40,030 nt of DNA, taken from NCBI GenBank assembly GCA_001776775.1, contig MFDD01000001.1, forward strand, positions 1,804 to 41,833, in the 5' to 3' direction. The DNA comes from Candidatus Daviesbacteria bacterium RIFCSPHIGHO2_02_FULL_43_12. Its GTDB lineage: Bacteria > Patescibacteriota > Microgenomatia > Daviesbacterales > UBA10151. The notes below the pieces were generated by a model. That model was not told the origin of the DNA and ran no database searches. It saw only the letters and a list, made by a program, of their open reading frames with translations. Of this stretch, positions 17,648-23,662 are shown in pieces (position 1 is the stretch's first letter; the number at the start of each line of letters is the position of its first letter). The position numbers and the translations under genes were made by a program.

Positions 17648-17845
17648 CTAATAGGTAGTTAAATTGACACGCCCCCGCAGAGTAGCTCGATACTCTGAGG
17701 TTCTTAAACGCCTTCCGTAGCTAGCGTATATTTCCTGAGTCAAATCTATAGCTGGACATCCACGGATTCCTCCCTCGCGATGGGGTAGTCGAGCAGTTAG
17801 GCTTTGAGCATCTACTGTAAATACCTTTTGTAGTCTGTTTACCAA
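17648..17845 (-). CDS. Small unknown protein, TTG start
   Basis: This 65-residue open frame begins at a TTG whose bases overlap the stop of the preceding frameshifted gene (TTGGTAA), consistent with translational coupling. I do not recognise it. It is basic, with no membrane segment. There is no ATG or GTG start in the frame, and its reality rests only on open-frame length and its tight junction with the upstream gene. Confidence 0.35.
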   Translation of the reverse strand: MVNRLQKVFTVDAQSLTARLPHREGGIRGCPAIDLTQEIYASYGRRLRTSEYRATLRGRVNLTTY

Positions 17846-18086
17846 TGTGAGCTAACTTCTGCTGCACAATCTGCGAGTTTCCCTCTTTGAGCAAGTTTGC
17901 TCATCAGCCTAGCTCTTGCAGGTGCCTGGGCAACGGAATCCTGCATGAATTTTAGCCAGATATCAGGAGAATTAAGTCGGGCTAGCTCTACCCCAAGTTG
18001 AAGCTCGTTAAGCCAAGAAGGACCAGTGCCCGTACCAACAGCAAGAAAAGAGCTTCTAAACTCTGTAGCCTGGGTAATGCACTTTT
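17839..18086 (-). pseudogene. C-terminal continuation of the gene at 17988-18305 in the -1 frame
   Basis: Restoring one A in the run at 18083-18086 joins ...GPAPK to CITQATEFRSSFLAVGTG and onward to ...AAEVSSHW, then TAA at 17839-17841. The segment is about 80 residues with a balanced composition, unlike the hydrophobic tail of the annotated frame. It has no start codon of its own near the junction. Confidence 0.5.
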
Positions 18087-18305
18087 AGGAGCAGGACCCG
18101 CTAAGGCTTCACCGACTACTGTCCCGACTCGTACTTGGTTATTAGCCCAGACACCGACTAGCTGCATTACCTCATGACTCGCTCCAAAAATAGTCAAACG
18201 GAGATCGAGTGCTCTCCTATAAAGCCTATCGGCAATTGCTAAACTAGGTGCGCGGATAATTTGTACTGGCACTAGTCCGCTTTTTTCTCCATGTCCGGTT
18301 CGCAT
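17988..18305 (-). CDS. Unknown protein, N-terminal part of a frameshifted gene
   Basis: The first ~72 residues (MRTGHGEKSG... to ...EALAGPAPK) read as a normal soluble protein, but the end of this frame (LFLLLVRALVLLGL) looks like out-of-frame translation. A -1 shift at the A-run complementary to 18083-18086 leads into a natural-looking continuation ending at 17839, giving about 155 residues in all. I do not recognise the family. The start is well supported, by a TTGACC/TATAAT promoter ending 7 nt before the ATG. Pseudogene, slippage or sequencing error are all possible. Confidence 0.55.
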   Translation of the reverse strand: MRTGHGEKSGLVPVQIIRAPSLAIADRLYRRALDLRLTIFGASHEVMQLVGVWANNQVRVGTVVGEALAGPAPKSALPRLQSLEALFLLLVRALVLLGLTSFNLG

Positions 18306-18312
18306 GCCGAAA

Positions 18313-18342
18313 ATTATAGTACTTATGCCTTGGTAGGGTCAA
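18313..18342 (-). promoter_or_regulatory. Promoter of the frameshifted unknown gene
   Basis: The -35 TTGACC (18337-18342) and perfect -10 TATAAT (18313-18318) are 18 bp apart. The ATG lies 7 nt after the -10. Confidence 0.6.
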
Positions 18343-18362
18343 ATTAGAAGAGTATACAAGTT

Positions 18363-18436
18363 TGGCACGGGCGCAGGGACTTGAACCCCGAGTCGTGGAT
18401 TTGGAGTCCACTGGTTTACCATTAACCGACGCCCGT
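18363..18436 (-). tRNA. tRNA-Trp (anticodon CCA), CCA end encoded
   Basis: The minus strand folds into a full cloverleaf. The 7-bp acceptor ACGGGCG/CGCCCGT, D stem GGTT/AACC with GG in the loop, anticodon stem GTGGA/TCCAC with loop CTCCAAA, and T stem CGGGG/CCCTG with canonical loop TTCAAGT are all present. The discriminator is G and CCA is encoded at 18363-18365. The stop codon of the upstream HTH/LAGLIDADG-like gene lies inside the 5' acceptor/D region, a 15-bp overlap. Confidence 0.95.
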
Positions 18437-19090
18437 ATATTTCTTGCTGAAGGTATTATAGATTGAGTTTAATTCTAAAGCAATTTTGTAATCGTAATAT
18501 CTTACACTGATACTCCCTTTGTAACCTGATCTGGTGTTTTTGCCCGTATGAGGCTTAAGATAGCTTTTAGTAAACTGGGAAAGGGGGATTTTAGTAATTT
18601 GGGACCAGAATTCCTTTATTTCCTTATCGCTATGATATTCATGAATATGTACTAAAGCTCGAAACTTATGTTCCTCTAAAGAGAATCCCTTTCTAAGGGT
18701 GAGTAAGAATAAAGAAACCATCTTGGGATCCGAATTAACAAAAGTAACATAGCTTACATTCTTCTCCCCTTCGGCCCAAAAGAGAAATGAACATAATAGC
18801 TTACTTAAGTTTGTATCCAAGCTAATACCCTCGAGCATCTCACCTGCCCTTTGAAGGAATCCTTCCAGAACTTTTTGCCTCTTAGTTTGCTTAGTGACAT
18901 TCGCCTTGTGCTGACCTAAAACCTTCCTCTCTGCTAACCTCGCGAGAGCTTGGTCGTCAAGTCCTATGCTAGAAAGCCAATTGGAAGACGTGCTTTTTGC
19001 AATCTTTAAAAGATTTGAGATTTCATTAATGGAATAACCCAATTTACGAAGAAAAATAGCCTTTTCTTTTAAAGCCAAGGGATAAGCCAT
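18422..19090 (-). CDS. HTH protein with a LAGLIDADG-like domain, overlapping tRNA-Trp
   Basis: The 222-residue protein has an N-terminal helix-turn-helix (YSINEISNLLKIAKSTSSNWL, about residues 19-38). A domain with SFLFWAEGEKN, VNSDPKMVSLFLLTLR and FWSQITKIPLSQF follows. The LxxxLxWAEG segment resembles the LAGLIDADG motif of homing endonucleases. The assignment is by motif only. It is paralogous to the frameshifted gene at 19787-20275. Its stop codon is inside the tRNA-Trp gene downstream on the same strand. A TATAAT -10 lies 13 nt before the ATG. It may be a homing or tRNA-associated nuclease, or a DNA-binding regulator. Confidence 0.65.
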   Translation of the reverse strand: MAYPLALKEKAIFLRKLGYSINEISNLLKIAKSTSSNWLSSIGLDDQALARLAERKVLGQHKANVTKQTKRQKVLEGFLQRAGEMLEGISLDTNLSKLLCSFLFWAEGEKNVSYVTFVNSDPKMVSLFLLTLRKGFSLEEHKFRALVHIHEYHSDKEIKEFWSQITKIPLSQFTKSYLKPHTGKNTRSGYKGSISVRYYDYKIALELNSIYNTFSKKYTGVG

Positions 19091-19158
19091 AGTTATATAA
19101 CTAATTATAAGGGTTCGATTAAAATAGAATCAAGATAAGTCTTTAAAACAGAGTATTT

Positions 19159-19329
19159 TTAGCCGAGTTTTTTGAACTCGTCGTGAGGAGTAGCCTTGCG
19201 GCATTTACGACAGTATTTATTCAGGGTTAGTTTGTCTTTGGTATTAACTGAGTTTTTTTGAGAAACATAATTTCTGCTTTTGCAGATAGAACATTCCAGT
19301 CCAAAGATCGATCGGTTATTTTTCGCCAT
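19159..19329 (-). CDS. rpmG: Ribosomal protein bL33, zinc-binding type
   Basis: A 56-residue protein, short of typical gene-size cutoffs. Translation gives MAKNNRSIFGLECSICKSR... with the pairs CSIC and CRKC, the zinc ribbon of the Zn-type (C+) bL33 paralogue, and a typical basic C-terminus. It belongs to the 50S subunit near the E site. It lies between the HTH/LAGLIDADG-like gene and the intron-containing tRNA-Thr on the same strand. The promoter TTGCGC/TATAAT ends 8 nt before the ATG, implying a leaderless mRNA. Confidence 0.92.
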   Translation of the reverse strand: MAKNNRSIFGLECSICKSRNYVSQKNSVNTKDKLTLNKYCRKCRKATPHDEFKKLG

Positions 19330-19337
19330 AGGTTCAG

Positions 19338-19366
19338 ATTATATACCAGCCTCTCTCTTCGCGCAA
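19338..19366 (-). promoter_or_regulatory. Promoter of rpmG
   Basis: The -35 TTGCGC (19361-19366) and -10 TATAAT (19338-19343) are 17 bp apart, and the ATG at 19329 is 8 nt downstream. Confidence 0.6.
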
Positions 19367-19389
19367 GGGAAGACCTATTTCTTTTTTAG

Positions 19390-19655
19390 AGCCGAAGACG
19401 GGAATCGGACCCGTGACCTCGTTCTTCGCTTTTTACCTCTTCTTAATATTTCAATGCTTATAAAGAGGGCTAGACTGTATCTTTTCCCGTCTTTGACGGG
19501 AATCCTTGTCAGTCGTTCGGGCCCTGTCTTAGCCGGGCCACGGTCTCAATCTTGCATAGATCTTTAACCGTTATTCGGAATTCATTCCGATATTACTATC
19601 GGAATGGGCAATTAGCGATTACCAAGAACGCGCACTACCACTGTGCTACTTCGGC
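19390..19655 (-). tRNA. tRNA-Thr (anticodon GGU) interrupted by a group I intron
   Basis: The 5' exon is 19621-19655 (35 nt, acceptor GCCGAAG, D loop AGTGGTA, ending in the anticodon GGT). The 3' exon is 19390-19426. Joined, they give a perfect 7-bp acceptor GCCGAAG/CTTCGGC, anticodon stem CGTTC/GAACG with loop TTGGTAA, and T stem ACGGG/CCCGT. The intron lies between anticodon position 36 and base 37. The T loop is TCCGATT, with C at position 55 instead of U. No CCA is encoded. Confidence 0.88.
19427..19620 (-). ncRNA. Group I self-splicing intron (194 nt) in tRNA-Thr(GGU)
   Basis: The exon ends in U and the intron ends in G, as group I introns require. Exon GGU plus intron AAU pair with AUUGCC to form a 6-bp P1 carrying the U.G wobble at the 5' splice site. 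A P2-like hairpin has a perfect 10-bp stem CAUUCCGAUA/UAUCGGAAUG with a GUAA tetraloop. GACUG and CAGUC can form P7, and AAGAUACAGUC matches the S element. P8 is CCCGUC-AAA-GACGGG and P9 is CCUCUU/AAGAGG. No open frame fits within it. P3 was not assigned with confidence. Confidence 0.8.
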
Positions 19656-19673
19656 GTACCTTATCGTACTAAC

Positions 19674-19795
19674 TTAGCAGTATTTTTCAAAATAATCCTT
19701 AGACCAAAGTATGATTTGTTCTAAAAGCTTTTTGTTACTGACTAAGATGGTTATTGTACCGTATTTACTCTTATTTTTGTATGTCCCTAGTTTTT
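19674..19795 (-). pseudogene. C-terminal continuation of the HTH/LAGLIDADG-like gene at 19787-20275 in the -1 frame
   Basis: Adding one A to the five-base A-run at 19791-19795 converts RPKN-stop into RPKKLGTYKNKSKYG and onward to ...WSKDYFEKYC with a TAA at 19674-19676. The tail corresponds to the C-terminal YKGSISVRYYDYK region of the paralogue at 18422-19090, so it is the true end of the gene. It stops 18 bp upstream of tRNA-Thr(GGU). Confidence 0.6.
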
Positions 19796-20275
19796 GGGTC
19801 TTATTACTGGTGAATAGAAATTTTTCTCGAGTATTCCTGTATGATTACTCCAGAATAGTAGGCTATCCTTGTATATTAAATCATCAAATATATTAATCCA
19901 AGCTCTGATTTTCTCTTCTTTAACTCCGCAGACCTGTCTAAGAAATCTTAGGAACAAGTTAATAATTTTAGGATCGGAATTTGCTAACTTGACTCCAAAT
20001 CTATCCTTTTTTGTTCCTTCGCCCATATAGAGTGCAATCCCTAAAGCGAGGAGCTCTTTATCCTCATAAGCCTCAAGATCGCTTATCTTGAAAGGATCTC
20101 CCGCAGGATTCTTTAAGGCGTAGATAGCTTCGCTACGTGATCTACTAGGAATACTATACTTTTTCATCCAGTAGGCAACCTTGTGATGCGAGACTTTTTG
20201 ATTTAAGGCAATCTGTTGCATTGATAAACCTGAAGAATAGAGAGATAACAGCTGTTTTTTATCAATAAAGGGCAT
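19787..20275 (-). CDS. HTH protein with a LAGLIDADG-like domain, frameshifted near its end
   Basis: The 162-residue frame has an HTH (LSMQQIALNQKVSHHKVAYWM, about residues 17-37) and a LAGLIDADG-like motif (LLALGIALYMGEGTKK, about 74-89). ANSDPKIINLFLRFLR and FWSNHTGI follow. It matches the gene at 18422-19090 block by block but ends early with RPKN. The missing C-terminus continues in the -1 frame to 19674, so a single A appears lost in an A-run. A TTGACA at 20305-20310 with GATACT (spacing 15 bp) may be the promoter. Its position directly upstream of the intron-bearing tRNA suggests a link to intron or tRNA-targeted mobility, but no function is shown. Confidence 0.6.
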   Translation of the reverse strand: MPFIDKKQLLSLYSSGLSMQQIALNQKVSHHKVAYWMKKYSIPSRSRSEAIYALKNPAGDPFKISDLEAYEDKELLALGIALYMGEGTKKDRFGVKLANSDPKIINLFLRFLRQVCGVKEEKIRAWINIFDDLIYKDSLLFWSNHTGILEKNFYSPVIRPKN

Positions 20276-20343
20276 AGTTCAAGAGTATCCGAATAATACC
20301 CGAATGTCAAGAATTATGCAAGAAGTGATGGGCCAACACAAAG

Positions 20344-20415
20344 AGCCGCAGGGGAGTTTTGCAATCCCGACTCACGCTTTACAAAAGCGTCACTCTACTT
20401 CTGAGTTACTGCGGC
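20344..20415 (-). tRNA. tRNA-Thr (anticodon UGU) with atypical D and T loops
   Basis: The 72-nt cloverleaf has the acceptor GCCGCAG/CTGCGGC, D stem ACTC/GAGT with loop AGAAGTA (no GG pair), anticodon stem ACGCT/AGCGT and loop TTTGTAA. The T arm is GGGAT/CTCCC with loop TGCAAAA: the last stem pair is T-C and position 55 is G instead of U. CCA is not encoded. The body is otherwise intact, so it could be functional with altered elbow contacts, or degenerate. Confidence 0.85.
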
Positions 20416-20547
20416 ACAGGGTCTATTTTAAGGGAAAAGAGAGGAAAAAGCTACTTGTCCGCCTAAGCGGGTACTATCCGAAGAATTACTTTTAAGCTGC
20501 GCAGCTTGCTCACAAATTTACAATAATTACTGCCTACTTGGTCGTGG

Positions 20548-20761
20548 TTTTGGAGTATTTTTCCGAGAATTTTAAGTGGGGATCCTGGAAGTGTACCAGA
20601 CGGTAACACTACACATTATGGATCTCCTTCAAGGAAATCTTGTAAGGAAAAAATGACTCTCCAAAATGTCAAACGTGCCGGTTTAACTCAGCAATCGGGT
20701 TTGAGTCGATGCCAGGTAGGCCTCGTTAGATTTGTATCCAACAAAGTACCTTACGGTACTT
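20548..20761. ncRNA. Putative structured RNA, family and strand unknown
   Basis: An outer helix pairs TTTTGGAG (20548-20555) with CTCCAAAA (20659-20666). After an internal loop, ATTTTTCC (20557-20564) pairs with GGAAAAAAT (20646-20654), with one bulged A. Inside it, GGGGATCC (20578-20585) pairs with GGATCTCC (20620-20627), enclosing GTGTACC/GGTAACAC (20591-20609). A last hairpin AAGTACC-TTAC-GGTACTT is at 20744-20761. I compared it by eye with tmRNA, RNase P and SRP RNA and found no diagnostic motif. Confidence 0.35.
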
Positions 20762-20943
20762 ACTTATATTACTAATTTTCCCAGACCATGTCAAGTAAGT
20801 TTAAGGTAAATTTAGCCTCAAATTTACTGAAAATTGATCAAATTTCTGTTGTTCGAAACTCTCAATTTAAACAACATAAACGCTCTAATCAGCTGTCTTA
20901 GAAACTGCAAAAAATTCATCTAGTTAATCAAGCCTTAAACATG

Positions 20944-20949
20944 TATAAT
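20944..20949 (+). promoter_or_regulatory. -10 box of the DUF5652 gene
   Basis: TATAAT lies 7 nt upstream of the GTG start. No good -35 was found at the expected distance. Confidence 0.45.
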
Positions 20950-20956
20950 AATTTTT

Positions 20957-21181
20957 GTGCTAGAACAACAGTTGGGAAATCCACTACTTATTGCCTCGAT
21001 CCTGCTCTGGAGTCTTCCCTGGAAGGGATTGGCCCTCTGGAGAGCAGCCCAAAGAAAGCATAAAATCTGGTTTATCATCATTTTAGTTATCAATACCTTT
21101 GGGCTTCTGGAGATTATTTATTACTTTTTCCTGAGTAAAAGAGATTGGAATCTAAAAATGTTTACTCGTAAGAAGAGTTAA
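20957..21181 (+). CDS. Small two-helix membrane protein, DUF5652-like
   Basis: The 74-residue protein has two hydrophobic helices. It carries the pattern SLPWKGLALWRAAQRK, then WFIIILVINTFGLLEIIYYF, which matches the DUF5652 family common in CPR genomes and of unknown function. The start is GTG, placed 7 nt after a perfect TATAAT (20944-20949), so the mRNA is probably leaderless. Its stop codon overlaps that of the convergent M50 protease by 2-3 bases. Confidence 0.75.
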   Translation: MLEQQLGNPLLIASILLWSLPWKGLALWRAAQRKHKIWFIIILVINTFGLLEIIYYFFLSKRDWNLKMFTRKKS

Positions 21182-21810
21182 CCCAAAAATAAGATAGTCC
21201 GTAAAAGAGGCACAAAGAATCCTAAAACCAGATCGATCACAGACACCCCGCCAAAATTCAGAAAAAGTAATCCCAGCAATATAAATGGCCCATATCGCTC
21301 ATATTGCATCAAGGTTCGGGCGTGTTTATATGGCAGTTGAGACATCAGAACCTTTGATCCATCCAGCGGGGGGATAGGTAGGAGGTTAAAGATAGTCAGA
21401 GTTAGATTCAGGTTAATAGCCTGACCTAACAAGACAAACCAAAATTGTTGAACAGGAAAAAGCTGCAATATATGCCAGATAATTGATCCTAATATAGCCA
21501 CCCCAAAGTTCGCTCCTACCCCGGCTAGCGAGACTATTAGCTCGCCCCTGCGGATATCCGAAAAATTGAGTGGGTTGACCGGCACTGGTTTGGCCCAGCC
21601 AAAGAGAATCCGGGAGCCTGACATTATGGTTAGGAGCGGTAGGAGGATAGTTCCAATCGGGTCAATATGCGGCAGGGGGTTAAGCGTCAACCTGCCCGCA
21701 TCTTCGGCTGTATAATCGCCAAAATACCGGGCAGCCAGGCCGTGGGCCACCTCGTGGAGGATGACTGAGAAAAGTAGAATAACGATGGAAAAGGCGAGTA
21801 GTTCAGGCAT
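21178..21810 (-). CDS. Site-2 protease family (M50) membrane metalloprotease
   Basis: M50 proteases cut substrates within or next to the membrane. The 210-residue protein has HEVAHG (HExxH zinc site, about residues 19-23) in the first helix and NLLPIPPLDGSK (the NPxxDG-type motif) around residue 140. There are five or six hydrophobic segments. It is the short form without a PDZ domain, like the YwhC/Rip-type family. The first helix starts almost at the N-terminus. It converges with the DUF5652 gene; an AT-rich inverted repeat precedes its start. Confidence 0.88.
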   Translation of the reverse strand: MPELLAFSIVILLFSVILHEVAHGLAARYFGDYTAEDAGRLTLNPLPHIDPIGTILLPLLTIMSGSRILFGWAKPVPVNPLNFSDIRRGELIVSLAGVGANFGVAILGSIIWHILQLFPVQQFWFVLLGQAINLNLTLTIFNLLPIPPLDGSKVLMSQLPYKHARTLMQYERYGPFILLGLLFLNFGGVSVIDLVLGFFVPLLRTILFLG

Positions 21811-21813
21811 ATA

Positions 21814-21913
21814 TCAAAAATTCAAAAGTTAAAACTCAAAAATCAAAAATACAAGTTAAAAGTAAAAATCTGCTTCGAGCATAGCCGAGAAGTACAATAC
21901 TTTTGAATTTTGA
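21814..21913. repeat. AT-rich inverted repeat of the TTTTGA/TCAAAA word family
   Basis: TCAAAAATTCAAAAGT (21814-21829) is complementary to ACTTTTGAATTTTGA (21899-21913) except for one extra base. The words tcaaaa and aaaagt recur between the arms. It separates the divergent M50 protease and bL28 genes. Confidence 0.7.
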
Positions 21914-21916
21914 CTT

Positions 21917-21945
21917 TTGCCTTTTGAGATCAGTTATGCTATATT
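21917..21945 (+). promoter_or_regulatory. Promoter of rpmB
   Basis: The -35 TTGCCT (21917-21922) and -10 TATATT (21940-21945) are 17 bp apart. The ATG at 21953 lies 7 nt downstream. Confidence 0.6.
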
Positions 21946-21952
21946 CTAGCAT

Positions 21953-22180
21953 ATGTTAATGTGTACTATCTGTGGAAAGATGAAAGTGTATCGGTCTTGG
22001 TCCCGTCACAAGAAGGGGTCGTCCGGTGCATCTGAATGGCCGCTGCGGGCTCAGATTTCCAATAAAACTCAGAAACCAAACCTCCATTCTTTTAAAGGCT
22101 TGCGTTACTGCACCAAATGTCACCGAGCTGTTAAAGAGCTGTTCAATGCTACCAAGTCCGCCCCTGTAGTTTCTGCTTAA
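21953..22180 (+). CDS. rpmB: Ribosomal protein bL28
   Basis: The 75-residue protein has the bL28 pattern: CTICGK near the N-terminus, a basic middle (RSWSRHKKG), NLHSFKGLRYCTKCHRAVKELF near the end. The CxxC pairs suggest a zinc ribbon form. It is a 50S protein. A second ATG at 21959 is possible, but the promoter spacing (7 nt to 21953) favours the first. It is a single gene with its own promoter. Confidence 0.9.
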   Translation: MLMCTICGKMKVYRSWSRHKKGSSGASEWPLRAQISNKTQKPNLHSFKGLRYCTKCHRAVKELFNATKSAPVVSA

Positions 22181-22230
22181 TCTCTTCAAGCGTAATTTAA
22201 GTCGATACCCGAGATGTTCTCAGAGAAAAA

Positions 22231-22260
22231 TTGTAAATTAAGATAGCTTCGGTATATACT
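22231..22260 (+). promoter_or_regulatory. Promoter of the PafA/Dop-like gene
   Basis: TTGTAA (22231-22236) lies 16 bp before TATATA (22253-22258) and 18 bp before TATACT (22255-22260). The ATG at 22271 lies 10-12 nt after the -10. Confidence 0.55.
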
Positions 22261-22270
22261 CCAACATGAT

Positions 22271-23650
22271 ATGGAAAAATTTAGGTTTGGCTTAATCGGA
22301 ACGGAAACAGAGTATGGTCTACAAGTACACCACCTACCCCCTAAACAGCGTACTCAAGGTCTGGCTGGGGCTATTCCTCGCCGAGTAATGGAAATTAATG
22401 GAGCAGTTCAATCTGCCGGAATAAATATTGGTCCAACAGGAGGCAGTAGCTCCTGGCTTTATAATGGAGGAAGATTCTATCTTGATGCAGGTAATTTTGA
22501 GCTTACAACTCCCGAAGACACTAGTCCTAGGGCAGTCGCTAACTTTGAGTTTGGGAACAGGGCAACTTTAAATCATTTATTAGCTCTGCTGAAAATGGCT
22601 TACGGGATTGATTGTTTTGGTGTAGCTAATAATACAGATTATTATCCGAATAAAAAGACTGGTACTTATAATACAAGAGGGCGTCATCTTAATCTTTCTA
22701 CCTCCGGTTCCAAGATTGATTATTCCTCAGGGATGTTACCCCTGCTCTCGGTAATGGCGCTTCTTGGCGGGAATGGGCAATTTGTAGGTGCAAATACAAT
22801 ACCAGAGGTTACAGGGACAGGTAAGTATTCAATCTCTCAGCGAGCACTAGCTGTTAATATCCAAAATGGGCAATTGATGGTAGGAGAAAATACTCCACCT
22901 ATTATTGTTCATAAAGATGGTCGCAAAGTAGTGCAGTATGCGACCTTAGATACTACTATGTCACCTCATGCAACCTGGTTAGTAATGGGGTTGGTGGGAT
23001 TGGCCCATAAGCTAATAGATGAAGGCTGGCAACCAGATATCCCGATAGGAACTAAAAAAGAAGTAGTAGCTAACTTTCGGGAGAATGCGATGCGGCAACG
23101 GGGTTGGATATATCGGGCAGGAGGCGTTGAGATGCCTGCTGTGGAGGTACTAAATCACTATATTGGTGAAATTGATAGAAAACTTTGGTGGTCGGGAAAC
23201 AAGGAAGTGGTCGAAATCTTACAAGCTGCTAGAAGTGCAGTTGATATGCTAAGTACAGATCCTTTACAGGCTTCTAGTTTTGATTGGGTGGCTAAGAAAC
23301 GGATTTTAGATGAGTACGATCCCTCCGGAGTAAAATCTCGAGAGCTCCAGATTTTATGTATGAGCTATAATATTATCGATCCCAATCGGTCTATTTCGGC
23401 GCAAAGAAGGCTCTGGACTTATGATAAAGCAATGACTGATTCTCAGGGCACCCCGCCCACCCAAAGTCGAGCTGCGGGACGAGGTGCTTTTGTCAGGGGA
23501 ATAAAAGATGTGCTTCCTCACTTAGCTAATCATCCTACTATTGGCTGGACTACACTTTCTTTTCGAGATGAAGCGGTAGTATTACAGGATCCTTTTCGTC
23601 CTTATACTGATGAAGTCGAAACTATGCTCAAAAGACTCGGGTATAATTGA
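22271..23650 (+). CDS. Pup ligase / Pup deamidase (PafA/Dop) family protein
   Basis: PafA links the small protein Pup to lysines of targets; Dop deamidates Pup or removes it. The 459-residue protein aligns by eye with both. It has GTETEYG near the N-terminus (nucleotide-site Glu residues), NGGRFYLDAG with the catalytic-type Asp, and NNTD. Later blocks are TMSPHATWLVMG, SSFDWVAKKRIL, MSYNIID, PPTQSRAAGRG and VLQDPF near the end, in the same order as M. tuberculosis PafA. The gap before NGGRFYLD is about 50 residues, nearer PafA than Dop with its long loop. HPEY is replaced by FELTTPED and the conserved RDEPHAD is not recognisable. No Pup, proteasome or Mpa gene is in the window, so its partner is unknown. 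It has its own leaderless-type promoter. Confidence 0.75.
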   Translation: MEKFRFGLIGTETEYGLQVHHLPPKQRTQGLAGAIPRRVMEINGAVQSAGINIGPTGGSSSWLYNGGRFYLDAGNFELTTPEDTSPRAVANFEFGNRATLNHLLALLKMAYGIDCFGVANNTDYYPNKKTGTYNTRGRHLNLSTSGSKIDYSSGMLPLLSVMALLGGNGQFVGANTIPEVTGTGKYSISQRALAVNIQNGQLMVGENTPPIIVHKDGRKVVQYATLDTTMSPHATWLVMGLVGLAHKLIDEGWQPDIPIGTKKEVVANFRENAMRQRGWIYRAGGVEMPAVEVLNHYIGEIDRKLWWSGNKEVVEILQAARSAVDMLSTDPLQASSFDWVAKKRILDEYDPSGVKSRELQILCMSYNIIDPNRSISAQRRLWTYDKAMTDSQGTPPTQSRAAGRGAFVRGIKDVLPHLANHPTIGWTTLSFRDEAVVLQDPFRPYTDEVETMLKRLGYN

Positions 23651-23662
23651 TTGCTTTAAAAT

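Larger units (their letters stand above)
20416..20956. other. Gene-free stretch with strong secondary structure
   Basis: 541 bp hold no credible open frame. It includes a 14-bp palindrome AAGCTGCGCAGCTT (about 20502-20516), the putative structured RNA at 20548-20761, and AT-rich sequence leading to the DUF5652 promoter. The part at 20762-20940 shows nothing I can assign. Confidence 0.6.

Noticed and set aside
19280-19567. Open frame on the plus strand across rpmG and tRNA-Thr
   Set aside because: It runs antisense to bL33 and to a tRNA with an intron, and its product has no natural composition.
20304-20495. Open frame on the plus strand over tRNA-Thr(UGU)
   Set aside because: It is an antisense shadow of the tRNA.
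20548-20761. tmRNA, RNase P RNA or SRP RNA
   Set aside because: No tag peptide, no GAGGAAAGTCC-like core and no GGAAGGAAGCAGCC-like motif was found on either strand.
21814-21913. CRISPR-like repeat
   Set aside because: It is a single inverted repeat with AT-rich filler; no regular spacing or spacers exist.
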